DNA of 64,000 nt from Methylobacterium terrae (GTDB lineage Bacteria; Pseudomonadota; Alphaproteobacteria; Rhizobiales; Beijerinckiaceae): the NCBI RefSeq assembly GCF_003173755.1, contig NZ_CP029553.1, forward strand, positions 3,682,001-3,746,000, in the 5' to 3' direction. Shown here piece after piece: positions 10,025 to 19,300 of this stretch. The notes under the pieces were generated by a model. It saw nothing but the letters and a program-made list of their open reading frames with translations. It was not told the DNA's origin and did no database searches. Every line of letters begins with the position of its first letter. The stretch's first letter is position 1. The position numbers were made by a program, and so were the translations under genes.

Positions 10025-10921
10025 ATGACCGACGCCGCTCCCGACATCGCCGCGCTCAAAGTCGAGGCGACCACCTGGTTCTCCACCCTGCGCGACCGCA
10101 TCTGCGCCGCCCTCGAGCGGATCGAGGACGAGGCGACGGGGCCGTTCGCCCCCGAGGCCGGCGGGCCGGGCCGGTTCGAGCGCACGCCCTGGGAGCGCAA
10201 GGACCATTCCGGCGCGCCGGGCGGCGGCGGCACCATGGCGATGCTGCGCGGGCGGGTGTTCGAGAAGTGCGGCGTCCACGTCTCGGCGGTGCACGGCGAG
10301 TTCGCCCCCGAGTTCCGCGGCCAGATCCCCGGCGCGGCGGAGGATCCGCGCTTCTTCGCGACGGGCATCTCGCTGATCGCCCATCCGTGGAACCCGCACG
10401 TGCCGACCGTGCACATGAACACCCGCTTCGTCGTGACGACGAAGACCTGGTTCGGCGGCGGGGCCGACCTGACGCCCGTCCTCGACCGGCGCCGGACGCA
10501 AGCCGACCCCGACACGGTCGCCTTCCACGCCGCGTTCGAGGCCGCATGCAGCCGGCACCCGGCGGCCGACTACGCCCGCTACAAGGCTTGGTGCGACGAG
10601 TACTTCCACTTGAAGCACCGCGACGAGCCACGCGGCATCGGCGGCATCTTCTACGACTACCACTGGACCGGCGACCCGCAGGCCGACCTCGCCTACACAA
10701 GGGAGGTCGGCGGCGCGTTCCTGGAGGTCTATCCGGCGATCGTGCGGCGCAACCTCGCCACCCCCTGGACCGAGGCCGACCGCCACGAGCAGCAGGTCCG
10801 CCGCGGCCGCTACGTCGAGTTCAACCTGCTCTACGACCGCGGCACGATCTTCGGCCTGAAGACCGGCGGCAACGTCGCGTCGATCCTCTCCTCGATGCCG
10901 CCGACGGTGCGCTGGCCCTGA
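10025..10921 (+). CDS. hemF: Oxygen-dependent coproporphyrinogen III oxidase
   Basis: 298 residues. HemF oxidatively decarboxylates coproporphyrinogen III to protoporphyrinogen IX in haem (and bacteriochlorophyll) synthesis. Signatures: [67 protein letters not shown], and C-terminal [23 protein letters not shown] with SILSSMPP. Length is normal for the family. The ATG at 10025 is preferred; one 12 nt upstream is in frame and cannot be excluded. The trmL-hemF order is common in alphaproteobacteria. Confidence 0.97.
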   Translation: MTDAAPDIAALKVEATTWFSTLRDRICAALERIEDEATGPFAPEAGGPGRFERTPWERKDHSGAPGGGGTMAMLRGRVFEKCGVHVSAVHGEFAPEFRGQIPGAAEDPRFFATGISLIAHPWNPHVPTVHMNTRFVVTTKTWFGGGADLTPVLDRRRTQADPDTVAFHAAFEAACSRHPAADYARYKAWCDEYFHLKHRDEPRGIGGIFYDYHWTGDPQADLAYTREVGGAFLEVYPAIVRRNLATPWTEADRHEQQVRRGRYVEFNLLYDRGTIFGLKTGGNVASILSSMPPTVRWP

Positions 10922-10972
10922 GGTTCGTCTCACCCCGAGGCTGTCGCACTCCCATATGAATGGCCTTGGGGC

Positions 10973-11215
10973 ATGAAGGCGATCCGTTTCACGATACCGG
11001 CGCTCAAAGCCTTCGCGAGGTTGCCGGACAAGGCTCGAGCACAGATGCAGGTGAAGCTGGAGCGTTACGCCGAGACGGGAACGGGAGACGTCAAGGCTCT
11101 GGTCGGAGTGCCCGGGCTACGCATCCGGTCGGGGTCTTTTCGCGCCGTCTTCATCGAGACGGCCGACGCCATTGATGTGTTCAAGGTCGGCGATCGGCGC
11201 GACATCTACGAATGA
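10973..11215 (+). CDS. RelE/ParE-superfamily toxin
   Basis: 80 residues: MKAIRFTIPALKAFARLPDK, then GLRIRSGSFRAVFIETADAI and VFKVGDRRDIYE, the compact RelE/ParE core (two helices and a beta-sheet ending in an Arg-Asp-Ile-Tyr segment). Such toxins cleave mRNA on the ribosome or block gyrase; the sequence alone does not decide which. It precedes its antitoxin by 10 bp, the toxin-first order seen in HigBA-like pairs, and starts 51 bp after hemF. Base composition is visibly less GC-biased than the flanking genes, consistent with acquisition. Confidence 0.85.
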   Translation: MKAIRFTIPALKAFARLPDKARAQMQVKLERYAETGTGDVKALVGVPGLRIRSGSFRAVFIETADAIDVFKVGDRRDIYE

Positions 11216-11225
11216 GGTCAAGCGA

Positions 11226-11693
11226 ATGAGCGTTCAGTCGATCGTCACTGAGGGAGGCGAGGAACTCGTCATCCTGTCGCGCCGTGCCTACGACGCCCTC
11301 TTGGCCCGCTCCGGTGACGAGGATGCGGAGGATCGCATGACCGCGCGCCTCACCAAGGAACACTTAGCCGCACGAGCGGGCGGCACCGTCACCTTCGCAC
11401 CCGATTGGTTGACCGCTGCGATTCTCGCCGGCGAGTCTCCCCTGGCGGCGGCGCGCCGCCATGCCGGACTGGACGTCGCCGATCTCGCGGCGAAGGCAGA
11501 TGTCGATCTAGAGGTACTGGCTGCGATGGAGCAGGGCCGCCGCGCTGTCTCTCCAACGGTGATCGAGGCCATCGCGCGGGCCTGCGGTGTCGACGTGGCC
11601 CTGTTTCTGGATCAGGACCGCGCCCCCGCTCCGGACGAGCCTTCTACCTCTCTTCCCGGGAAACCGCGCCGCCGGTCCGCCCTGCGCCGGTGA
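11226..11693 (+). CDS. XRE-type antitoxin
   Basis: 155 residues. The N-terminal ~70 residues (VTEGGEELVILSRRAYDALL, DRMTARLTKEHLA) resemble a Phd/RelB-like toxin-binding module. A helix-turn-helix follows: PLAAARRHAGLDVADLAAKADVDLEVLAAMEQGRRAVSPTVIEAIARACGVDV. The tail is Pro/Arg-rich and probably disordered. It should neutralise the upstream RelE/ParE toxin and repress the pair. A GAGG about 9 nt upstream supports the ATG at 11226. Its TGA overlaps the GTG start of the next gene (GTGA), so the EamA transporter may be co-transcribed. Confidence 0.83.
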   Translation: MSVQSIVTEGGEELVILSRRAYDALLARSGDEDAEDRMTARLTKEHLAARAGGTVTFAPDWLTAAILAGESPLAAARRHAGLDVADLAAKADVDLEVLAAMEQGRRAVSPTVIEAIARACGVDVALFLDQDRAPAPDEPSTSLPGKPRRRSALRR

Positions 11694-12586
11694 GACCCCT
11701 CCCCGACCTCGTCGCCGTCGTCCTGTGGATGGCCGGTGCCCTGCTGTCGTTCTCGGCGACGGCGATCGCCGTGCGCGAGCTGGCGCCGGCGCTCGGGCTG
11801 TTCGACATCCTGGCGGCCCGGGCGGGGGCCGGGGTGGCGATCGTCGGCCTCGTCGCGCTCGCCCGCCGCCGGCCGCTGCCGGCCCGACGGTTGAAGCTGC
11901 ACCTCGCCCGCAACCTCGTCCATTGGGGCGGCAACTACGCCTGGTCGCTCGGCGTCACGCTGCTGCCGCTCGCCGTCGTCTTCGCCCTCGAATTCACCAC
12001 GCCGGCCTGGGTCACGCTGCTGGCCGTCCTGATCCTGCGCGAGCGGCTGACGGCGAGCCGGGTCGCGGCCGTGGCCCTCGGCTTCCTCGGCGTGCTCGTG
12101 GTGCTGCGTCCGGGCGTCGCCGCCCTGCAGCCGGCGAGCCTAGTGGTGCTGCTCTCCGCCGTGATGTTCGCGCTGACGGCGGTCGCCACCAAGGCGCTGA
12201 CCCGGACCGAGAGCGTGCTGTCGATCCTGTTCTGGATGAACCTGATCCAGCTGCCCCTCAACCTCGTCGCCGGCCGGCTGTTTCCGGCGGTGCCGGTCCA
12301 CGCCTTCGAGGGGCGCCACGGCCTGGCGCTGGCGGCGGTGTGCATCGCCGGCCTCACCTCGCACTGGTGCCTGACCAGCGCCTACCGGCGCGGCGACGCC
12401 ATCCTGGTCATGCCGCTCGACTTCCTGCGCATCCCGCTGATCGCGGTGCTCGGCTGGCGCCTCTACGGCGAGCCCCTCGACCCGTGGCTGTTCCTCGGCG
12501 CCGGGCTGATCGTCGGCGGCATCGTCTGGAACCTCGCGGCGGAGGCGCGGCGACAGGCCCCCGCTCCCGTGCCGAAGGGGGCTTGA
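11690..12586 (+). CDS. EamA/DMT family transporter
   Basis: 298 residues in two repeated EamA halves, about ten membrane helices. Segments include LVAVVLWMAGALLSFSATAI at the start, LLPLAVVFALEFTTPAWVTLLAVLILRERL in the first half and FLRIPLIAVLGWRLYGEPLD in the second. DMT proteins export amino acids or metabolites; the substrate is unknown here. The GTG at 11690 overlaps the antitoxin TGA; the first residues RPLPDLVAVVLWMAG fit a membrane-protein N-terminus, and codons further upstream read the antitoxin out of frame. An in-frame ATG 39 nt later is possible but would cut helix 1. Confidence 0.9.
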   Translation: MRPLPDLVAVVLWMAGALLSFSATAIAVRELAPALGLFDILAARAGAGVAIVGLVALARRRPLPARRLKLHLARNLVHWGGNYAWSLGVTLLPLAVVFALEFTTPAWVTLLAVLILRERLTASRVAAVALGFLGVLVVLRPGVAALQPASLVVLLSAVMFALTAVATKALTRTESVLSILFWMNLIQLPLNLVAGRLFPAVPVHAFEGRHGLALAAVCIAGLTSHWCLTSAYRRGDAILVMPLDFLRIPLIAVLGWRLYGEPLDPWLFLGAGLIVGGIVWNLAAEARRQAPAPVPKGA

Positions 12587-12618
12587 CCCAAGCGCGCCGC
12601 GGCGCGTTGATCGGCGCC

Positions 12619-13794
12619 ATGCTGCTGTCCTTCTTCACCGAGCTGCGCGCCGCCAAGGTCCCGGTCTCGCTGCGCGAGTACCTGACCCTGCTCCAGGCCC
12701 TCGACCGCGACCTCGCCGACCAGCGGGTGGAGGATTTCTACTACCTCGCCCGCACCGCCCTGGTGAAGGACGAGCGCAACCTCGACAAGTTCGACCGGGT
12801 GTTCGGCCGCGTCTTCAAGGGCGTCGTCAGCCTGAGCGACGCGGTCGAGCCGCAGGCCATCCCCGAGGAGTGGCTGCGCAAGCTCGCCGAGAAGCACCTC
12901 ACCGAGGAGGAGCGGGCGCAGCTCCAGGCCCTCGGCTGGGACAAGCTGTTCGAGACCCTGAAGCAGCGGCTGGCCGAGCAGAAGGGGCGCCACCAGGGCG
13001 GCTCGAAGTGGATCGGCACCGGGGGCACCTCGCCCTTCGGCGCCTACGGCGCCAACCCGGAAGGCATCCGCATCGGACAGGACGGCAACCGCAACTTCCG
13101 GGCGGTGAAGGTCTGGGACCAGCGCACCTTCAAGGACCTCGACGATTCGGCGGAGCTCGGCGCCCGCACCATCCGGCTGGCGCTCCGGCGCCTGCGCCGC
13201 TTCGCCCGCACCGGGGCGGCCGAGGAACTCGACCTCGACGGGACGATCCGCGAGACCGCGCGCCACGGCATGCTCGACCTGCGCCTGCGGCCGGAGCGCC
13301 GCAACGCCGTCAAGGTGCTGCTGTTCCTCGACGTCGGCGGCTCGATGGACTGGCACGTGGAACTGGCCGAGCAGCTGTTCTCCGCCGCCCGCTCGGAGTT
13401 CAAGCATTTCGAGCACTTCTACTTCCACAACTGCCTGTACGAGAAGGTCTGGAAGGAGAACCGCCGGCGCCACACGGAAGGAACGCCGCTCCTCGACGTG
13501 ATCCGCACCTACCCGTCCGACTACCGGGTGGTGTTCGTCGGCGATGCCGCGATGTCGCCCTACGAGATCGCGATGGCGGGCGGCTCGGTCGAGCACTGGA
13601 ACGAGGAGGCCGGCCAGGTCTGGCTGAACCGGGTGCTCGCCCACTTCCCGAAGGTGGCCTGGCTCAACCCGGTTCCGCAGGCGCAGTGGGGCTACTCGCA
13701 GTCGAACGCGATGATCCGGCAGATCTTCTCCGACCGGATGTACCCGCTGACCCTCGAGGGCATCGACCAGGCGACGCGGGCGCTGCTGCGCTGA
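12619..13794 (+). CDS. CoxE-like VWA domain protein
   Basis: 391 residues. The N-terminal half (FFTELRAAKVPVSLREYLTLL, FYYLARTALVKDERNLDKFDRVF) is the CoxE-like module; the C-terminal half is a von Willebrand A fold beginning VKVLLFLDVGGSMDWHVELAEQLFSAARS. The metal site reads D-x-G-x-S rather than D-x-S-x-S, a variation I recall in this subfamily. Such proteins typically work with a MoxR AAA ATPase to insert metals or remodel complexes, but no MoxR gene is adjacent. It starts about 30 bp after the EamA gene; an in-frame TTG 12 nt upstream is an alternative. It is convergent with the MCP-like gene, 5 bp away. Confidence 0.88.
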   Translation: MLLSFFTELRAAKVPVSLREYLTLLQALDRDLADQRVEDFYYLARTALVKDERNLDKFDRVFGRVFKGVVSLSDAVEPQAIPEEWLRKLAEKHLTEEERAQLQALGWDKLFETLKQRLAEQKGRHQGGSKWIGTGGTSPFGAYGANPEGIRIGQDGNRNFRAVKVWDQRTFKDLDDSAELGARTIRLALRRLRRFARTGAAEELDLDGTIRETARHGMLDLRLRPERRNAVKVLLFLDVGGSMDWHVELAEQLFSAARSEFKHFEHFYFHNCLYEKVWKENRRRHTEGTPLLDVIRTYPSDYRVVFVGDAAMSPYEIAMAGGSVEHWNEEAGQVWLNRVLAHFPKVAWLNPVPQAQWGYSQSNAMIRQIFSDRMYPLTLEGIDQATRALLR

Positions 13795-13799
13795 AGGGC

Positions 13800-14906
13800 T
13801 CAGCCCGGGCCGGCCTTGCCGGTCCCGTCCCCGCCCCTCCCCTGCACGATCACCCCGTACCAGCCGAGGCCCCGGTAGGTCTCGTAGCCCGGGGTGCGGT
13901 GATAGGCGACGAGGCCCTCGGCGTCCCGGGTCGGGAGCACGCCGCTCGCCGCATCGCCGAGGTCGAGCGGCAGCCGCTCGCTCAGCAGGCCGACGCCGTC
14001 GCTCGCGGCGATCACCCTCCGCGCCGCGTCGACGAGCAGCACCCGCGTGCGGGTGCGGTCCTCGGGGGCGACCCGCACGCCCTGGACGATCGCCCGCGCC
14101 TGCGGCTCCCAGTCGAAATGGATCGCCAGCACGCCCAGCGGCCGGCCGCAGGCCTCGCCGTCGCGGCGCACGCTCGCGCAGTAGGTCGCCACCTGGGCGC
14201 CGCCGAGACGCGGCTCCGACCGGATGTCGGCGGCGGTGTAGTCGTCGCCCGAGGCGAGCCCGGCGGCTTGCCGGAACCACGGCTCCTGCGCCACGCTCTG
14301 CCCCCGCAGGCCGGGGAAGCGGCCGGGCCGGCCCGTGGCGATGACGCGGCCGTCGAGGTCGCACAGCCAGAGGTCGAGATAGACCGTGTAGGCCGACAGG
14401 ATGACGCCGAGGCGCTTCTCGGCGAAGGCCGCTGCCGCCGGGGCCGGATCGGCGGCGCAGGCCACGACCGCCGCGTCCGTCGCCCACCAGCGCACGTCGC
14501 AGGTCCGCTCGTAGAGATTGCGGTCGATCAGCTCCACCGCGTTGAGGGCGAGGTCGACCAGGCGCTCGCCCTGGGCCCGGGTCACCAGCCGGGCGACCTG
14601 CGCCTGCAACCCGACGATGCGCCCGTCGACGTCGGCCTCCAGCTCGCGGGCGAGGCCGGCGATCGCCTCGCCGACGGCGCCGACCTCGTTGGCGACCACC
14701 GTGAAGCCGCGCCCGTGCTCGCCGACCCGGCCGCTCTCGATGCGGGCGTTGAGGGCCAGCATCTTCACCTGGCTGGTGATCCGGCGGATGCGCTGCGTCT
14801 TGTCGTGGGCCGCCTGGCGCAGGGTCGTCGCCGCGGCGGCGATGTCCGACAGGGCGCACCCGTCGCCTGCGCGATCGGTGCCTGCCGTTCGAGCCTGGTG
14901 GATCAC
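13800..14906 (-). CDS. Soluble MCP-like signalling protein with C-terminal Cache-like sensor
   Basis: 368 residues. The N-terminal ~90 residues form a short methyl-accepting hairpin with the MCP tip-like block KMLALNARIESGRVGEHGRGFTVVANEV. The remainder is a PAS/Cache-like sensor: YTVYLDLWLCDLDGRVIATGR, QEPWFRQAAGLASGDDYTAADI, ATYCASVRRDGEACGRPLGVLAIHFDWE and VLLVDAARRVIAASDG. There is no transmembrane segment, and the order is signalling domain first and sensor last, opposite to ordinary chemoreceptors. It may feed a cytosolic chemosensory array; no che genes adjoin it. The hairpin is much shorter than in classical receptors. Confidence 0.78.
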   Translation of the reverse strand: MIHQARTAGTDRAGDGCALSDIAAAATTLRQAAHDKTQRIRRITSQVKMLALNARIESGRVGEHGRGFTVVANEVGAVGEAIAGLARELEADVDGRIVGLQAQVARLVTRAQGERLVDLALNAVELIDRNLYERTCDVRWWATDAAVVACAADPAPAAAAFAEKRLGVILSAYTVYLDLWLCDLDGRVIATGRPGRFPGLRGQSVAQEPWFRQAAGLASGDDYTAADIRSEPRLGGAQVATYCASVRRDGEACGRPLGVLAIHFDWEPQARAIVQGVRVAPEDRTRTRVLLVDAARRVIAASDGVGLLSERLPLDLGDAASGVLPTRDAEGLVAYHRTPGYETYRGLGWYGVIVQGRGGDGTGKAGPG

Positions 14907-15176
14907 GCTGCGCCTCCCCGGTCCGGCCGGGTCCGGACGCGGGTCATTATCCGAGGCGGCGTCTTAAGGAATCGCGTCCTGCGACGGTCTAGGCCGTATG
15001 CCCGTCGAGTGTCCCGTCGTCCGTCGACTTGCCTGTTCGGCCTCGCCGCCCGTCAGATCTTGCCGGCGCGACCGGCGTGAGGCCCGTCATCGCTCGCGGG
15101 CCAAGTCGAGGTGCCGCTTCTCCCTACGGAGCCTGCCGCGCGGGGCTCGGCCGCCGGGCCGTCCGCACCCCCCGCC

Positions 15177-15497
15177 TCACCCCTGGCGGGCCGGGGTGGT
15201 GACGGTCAGGCCGTCGAGCTCGGGCTTGAGCCGGATCTGGCACGACAGGCGGGAGGTCGGCCGCACGTCCGAGGCGAAATCCAGCATGTCCTGCTCCATC
15301 GGCTCGGCCGGGCCGACGGCCTCCGCCCACTCCTCGCCGACATAGACGTGGCAGGTCGCGCAGGCGCAGGCGCCGCCGCATTCCGCGTCGATGCCCGGCA
15401 CGTTGTTGCGGATCGCGGTCTCCATCACGGTCGAGCCGGCCTCGCCCTTGACGGTGCGGGGCGTGCCGGCGGCATCGACGTAGGTGATCTGGACCAT
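15177..15497 (-). CDS. 2Fe-2S ferredoxin (adrenodoxin/FdxB type)
   Basis: 106 residues starting MVQITYVDAAGTPRTVKGEAG. The ligand pattern is ECGGACACATCHVYV (Cys-x5-Cys-x2-Cys) and a fourth Cys in TSRLSCQIRL, giving a complete 2Fe-2S site. Vertebrate-type ferredoxins of this class pass electrons to P450s or serve Fe-S/haem A assembly. No isc genes or P450 adjoin it, so the partner is unknown. The ATG is followed directly by the conserved first beta-strand. Confidence 0.94.
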   Translation of the reverse strand: MVQITYVDAAGTPRTVKGEAGSTVMETAIRNNVPGIDAECGGACACATCHVYVGEEWAEAVGPAEPMEQDMLDFASDVRPTSRLSCQIRLKPELDGLTVTTPARQG

Positions 15498-15638
15498 CTG
15501 GGACTCCGGAAGCCTCGAGCGCGGCCGCGGATCGGACGAGGGCGCGGCGGGGCCTGATTGGCGGCTGCCGCCCCGGAATGCAAGCGCGCCGTGCGTCGCG
15601 CGGCACTCGCGCCGCGGGATGCGGCCCGGGATACGGGC

Positions 15639-15956
15639 TCAGAGCAGGGCCAGCGTCTCGCGCACCGCCCGCGCCAGGGCGGGCGCGAGGTCGCGGATCG
15701 CCGGCGCGTCGCCGGCCCGCAGGGCGCTCTCGAGCCGCCCGGCGAGCGCCGCGACGCGCATGGCGCCCACGCCGAGGGCCGAGCCCTTCAGGGTGTGGGC
15801 GAGGTCGGCCCGGCCCGCCCCGTCGCGGTCCGGATCGGCGATCCCCGGGAGCAGCCGGTCGCACTGGCCGGAGAACAGCGCCAGCACCTCCCGGGCGAGG
15901 TCGTCGTCGCCGAAGGTCTGCTGCGCCAGGTGGGCGCGGTCGAGGAGCGTCTCCAT
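15639..15956 (-). CDS. Histidine phosphotransfer (Hpt) domain protein
   Basis: 105 residues beginning METLLDRAHLAQQTFGDDDL. A four-helix Hpt domain with the phospho-accepting His in LAHTLKGSALGVGAMRVA. It would relay phosphate between a hybrid kinase and a response regulator; none is encoded nearby. The start at 15956 is chosen because the helix begins there; a longer in-frame start adds a charged, non-conserved stretch. It is divergent from the giant repeat-protein gene across a ~420-bp region. Confidence 0.88.
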   Translation of the reverse strand: METLLDRAHLAQQTFGDDDLAREVLALFSGQCDRLLPGIADPDRDGAGRADLAHTLKGSALGVGAMRVAALAGRLESALRAGDAPAIRDLAPALARAVRETLALL

Positions 15957-16380
15957 CGGCGTCTCGCGGCTCTCGTGGTCCCGTCGTCGGGACGCCAGAT
16001 CCCGCAAGGAACCGCCCGACGCAAGCGCCGGGCCCCGGGACGGGACGGTTCCCCGGTTGCTGGTGGAGCCCTGTCCACAGCCGGATCGAGCCCCGTTCGG
16101 TGCCCGGCCGGAGCGGTCAAAACCGTGGTGCCGCCGCGAGATAGCGCAGTCGCGCGCCGCCCGCCGGACACATGGTAACCATTCCCTTAAGCTTTTTGGG
16201 AGGGTTCGCCCCGTCCGGGTATCCGGCTGGTACTCCTTGCGTCTAAGGTTCTCGTGGTAAACCGCTGAGGATCGCGTCGGCTGGCGGCACGGCGCGGGTT
16301 TCGCGGAATTTCGGGGATGATTGCGGCGCGGCGGTCCTCACGGACCGCCCGGCGGCGTTCACGGCGTAACGAGGCGTTCG
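15957..16380. other. Intergenic region between hpt and the giant GPR-like gene
   Basis: No gene is visible. It separates two divergent genes and must hold promoters for both. The least GC-rich part (about 16170-16200) contains GTAACCAT then TTAA. The GPR-like gene has a GAGG at 16371-16374, six bases before its ATG. Confidence 0.6.
16175..16190. promoter_or_regulatory. Possible CtrA-like site upstream of the GPR-like gene
   Basis: GTAACCAT (16175-16182) followed four bases later by TTAA (16187-16190) resembles the CtrA elements TTAACCAT and TTAA-N7-TTAA, but the first half has one mismatch and the spacing is N8. It lies about 190 bp before the start of a predicted polar-growth gene. A weak call. 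Confidence 0.25.
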
Positions 16381-19300
16381 ATGGCGACGGAAAAGAAGCT
16401 CAAGGACCCGGCGGAAGCGGCGCTGTCGGCGATTGAGCAGGCCCTGAACCTGGATCACCCGGTCCGGGGCGAGACGGCCCGATCCCCCGATGCGCCTTTG
16501 CCCGATCCCCAGGCGGACGGCAGCCGCGTCGAGCCGCGCCTGCCGGACGTGCACGATTCCGACCCGCTCGCCGCGGCCGCCGCCCGCGAGCCCGGCTTCG
16601 ACGGCAGCGCCCTGCCCGGTCCCCGCGACGGCCGCCGCGAGGGCGGCCTCCTGCCCCCCGACCGCTCCCTCGTCGCGAACGACGACCGCCGCAGCGTCGG
16701 GACCCTGCAGCAGACCCTGCGGGTCGAGCCCTCGCGCGGGCCCTACGCGCTGGCGGCGCTCGCCGCCCTCGTCTGGCTCGGCGGCTTCGCGGTCCTGGCC
16801 TGGAGCCAGTCCGGCGGCGACCTGCGCGGCTTCACCGCCGGCCTCACCGGCCTGCAGGGCGCGGTCGGCGCCGCCGCGGTGCTCGCCCCCGTGATGCTGT
16901 TCTTCATCGCCGCGATGCTGGCGGTGCGCGCCCAGGAGATGCGCCTCGTCGCCCGCGCCGTCGGCGAGGTGGCGATCCGCCTCGCCGAGCCCGAGGGCTT
17001 CTCCACCGACGCGGTCCTGACCATGTCGCAGGCGGTCCGCCGCGAGGTCGCGGCGGTCGGCGACGGCGTCGAGCGGGCGCTCGCCCGCGCGGGCGAGCTC
17101 GAGACCCTGGTGCGCGGCGAGATCTCGACCCTCGAGCGCGCCTACTCGGACAACGAGATCCGCATCCGCACCCTCGTCGACGAGCTGGTGGCGCAGCGCG
17201 AATCGATCGTCGCCAATGCCGAGCGGGTGCGCGGCGCGATCCAGGGCTCGCACCAGAACCTGACCCAGGAGCTCGACACCGCGGCCGAGCGCATCGTCAC
17301 GGCGGTGGACGGCGCCGGCGAGCGGGTCACCGCGGCGCTCGGCGCTCGCGGCGACGCGATCACGGCGGCGATCGGCGATCGCGGCGAGGCGGTCACCGCC
17401 GCGCTCGCCGCCACCGGCGACCGGGTGGTCGAGGCCGTGGCCGGGCGCGGCGACGACCTCGTCCAGCGCCTCGTCGCGACGAGCGAGGGCGTGAAGACCG
17501 ACCTCGGCAGCGTCGGCGATTCCCTGAGCCGGGCGCTCGAGACCCGGGCGGTCGAGGTCACGGAGGCGTTCGAGCGCACCGGCGGCCTCCTCACCCGGAC
17601 GCTCGCCGAGAATGCCGGCGAGGTCGCCCGCACGCTGGCCGAGACCGGCGCCGGCGTGATCGAGGCCCTCAACCGCGAGGGCGCCCAGGTCCGCGAGACC
17701 TTCGAGCGTTCGGCGCACGGACTGGAGGAGCGCTTCCTCGCCCGCGGTACCGACCTCACCGAGCGCTTCGCCGAGACCGGCGCCGGCATCACCGAGCGCT
17801 TCGCCGCCTCCGGCAGCGCCATCGCGGCCCACATCGCCGAGCGCGGGATCGCGCTGCGCGAGGAGATCGAGCAGGCCGGCACCGGCGTCGCCGCCGCGAT
17901 CGAGACCCGGGCGGCGGAGGCCGAGGCCGGCCTGTCCCGCGCCAGCGAGGGCGTCATCACGGCCTTCGGCGAGAAGGCGTCCCGGGTGCGCGACGACCTC
18001 TCGACCCTGGTCGAGGACGCGGCCCAGGCGCTCGGCGTGCGCGGCGCCGACCTCACCTCGCGCCTGGAGGAGACGATCGGGCGCGTCGAGGAGGTGCTGG
18101 TCGGCCACGGCGGCAGCCTCGAGCGCAATCTCGACCGGACCGGCGAGCGCGTGGCGGCCCTGGTCGCCGAGCGCACCGGCGAGGCCGAGGGCCGGATCGG
18201 CCAAGCCCTCGACGGGCTGGCGGCGGCCTTCGCGACGAAGAGCCTCGGCCTGATCGACGGTCTCGACCAGCGCACCCGCGAGACGCAGGCCGCCCTCGCG
18301 GTGGCCGCCGAGGCGCTCCAGGGCAGCTTCGAGGCCCGCACCGCCGGCGCCGGCGAGGCCCTGCGCCGCGCCGCCGACGACATCGGCGCCGACCTCGACG
18401 CCCGCGCCGCCGCGCTCGCCGAGCATTTCCGCAAGGCCGCCGAGGCCGCCACCGGCCAGGTCGGCGACCACACCGATGCGGCCGCCGCCGCCTTCGCCCG
18501 CGCCGCCGACGAGGCCGGCCGCGCCGTCGCCTCGCGCGCCCAGTCCGTCGATGCGTCCCTGCGCGGGACCCTGGACGGTCTGTCCGAGCGCGCCGAGGCA
18601 GTGGCCGCCGCGATTTCCCGGGCCGCCGAGGAGGCGACCGGGCAGTTCGACGCCCGCACCCTCGCGGCGGCATCCGCCTTCGTGCAGGCGGCGGAAGAGG
18701 CCGGGCGCCTCGTCGCGGCTCGCACCGAGGCGACCGACGCGACCCTGCGCGGCGCCGTCGCCGGCCTGTCCGAGCGGGCCGAGACGGCCGCCGCCGCGAT
18801 CACCCGGGCGGCCGAGGAGGCGACCGGGCACTTCGACGACCGGACGCTGGCGGCGGCCTCGGCCTTCGCGCAGGCCGCGGAGGAGGCCGGACGCCTCGTG
18901 GCGGCCCGCACCGAGGCCACCGACGCGACGCTGCGCGGCGCGGTCGATCACCTGACGCGCCAGGCCGAGGACGTGTCGGCGGCGCTGGCTCTCGCCGCCG
19001 AGAGCGCCGCCGGCGCCCTCGACGCCCGCACGACGGCCGCCGCCGCCGCCTTCGTGGCCGCGGCCCAGGAGGCCGGCCGCCTGATCGGCGAGCGCACCGA
19101 GACCGCCGACGCGAGCTTGCGCACCGCGCTCGCCGACCTCGCCGAGCGGGCCGAGGCGGCGGCCGCCGCCCTCACCGCCTCGGCCGACACGGTCGGGGAC
19201 GCGCTCCAGGCCCGCTCGACGGAGGCGGCCGAGATCATGCGCCGCTCCGCCGAGCAGGCGACGGGGGCGCTCGGCACCCGCACGGTCGAGGTGGCGCACA

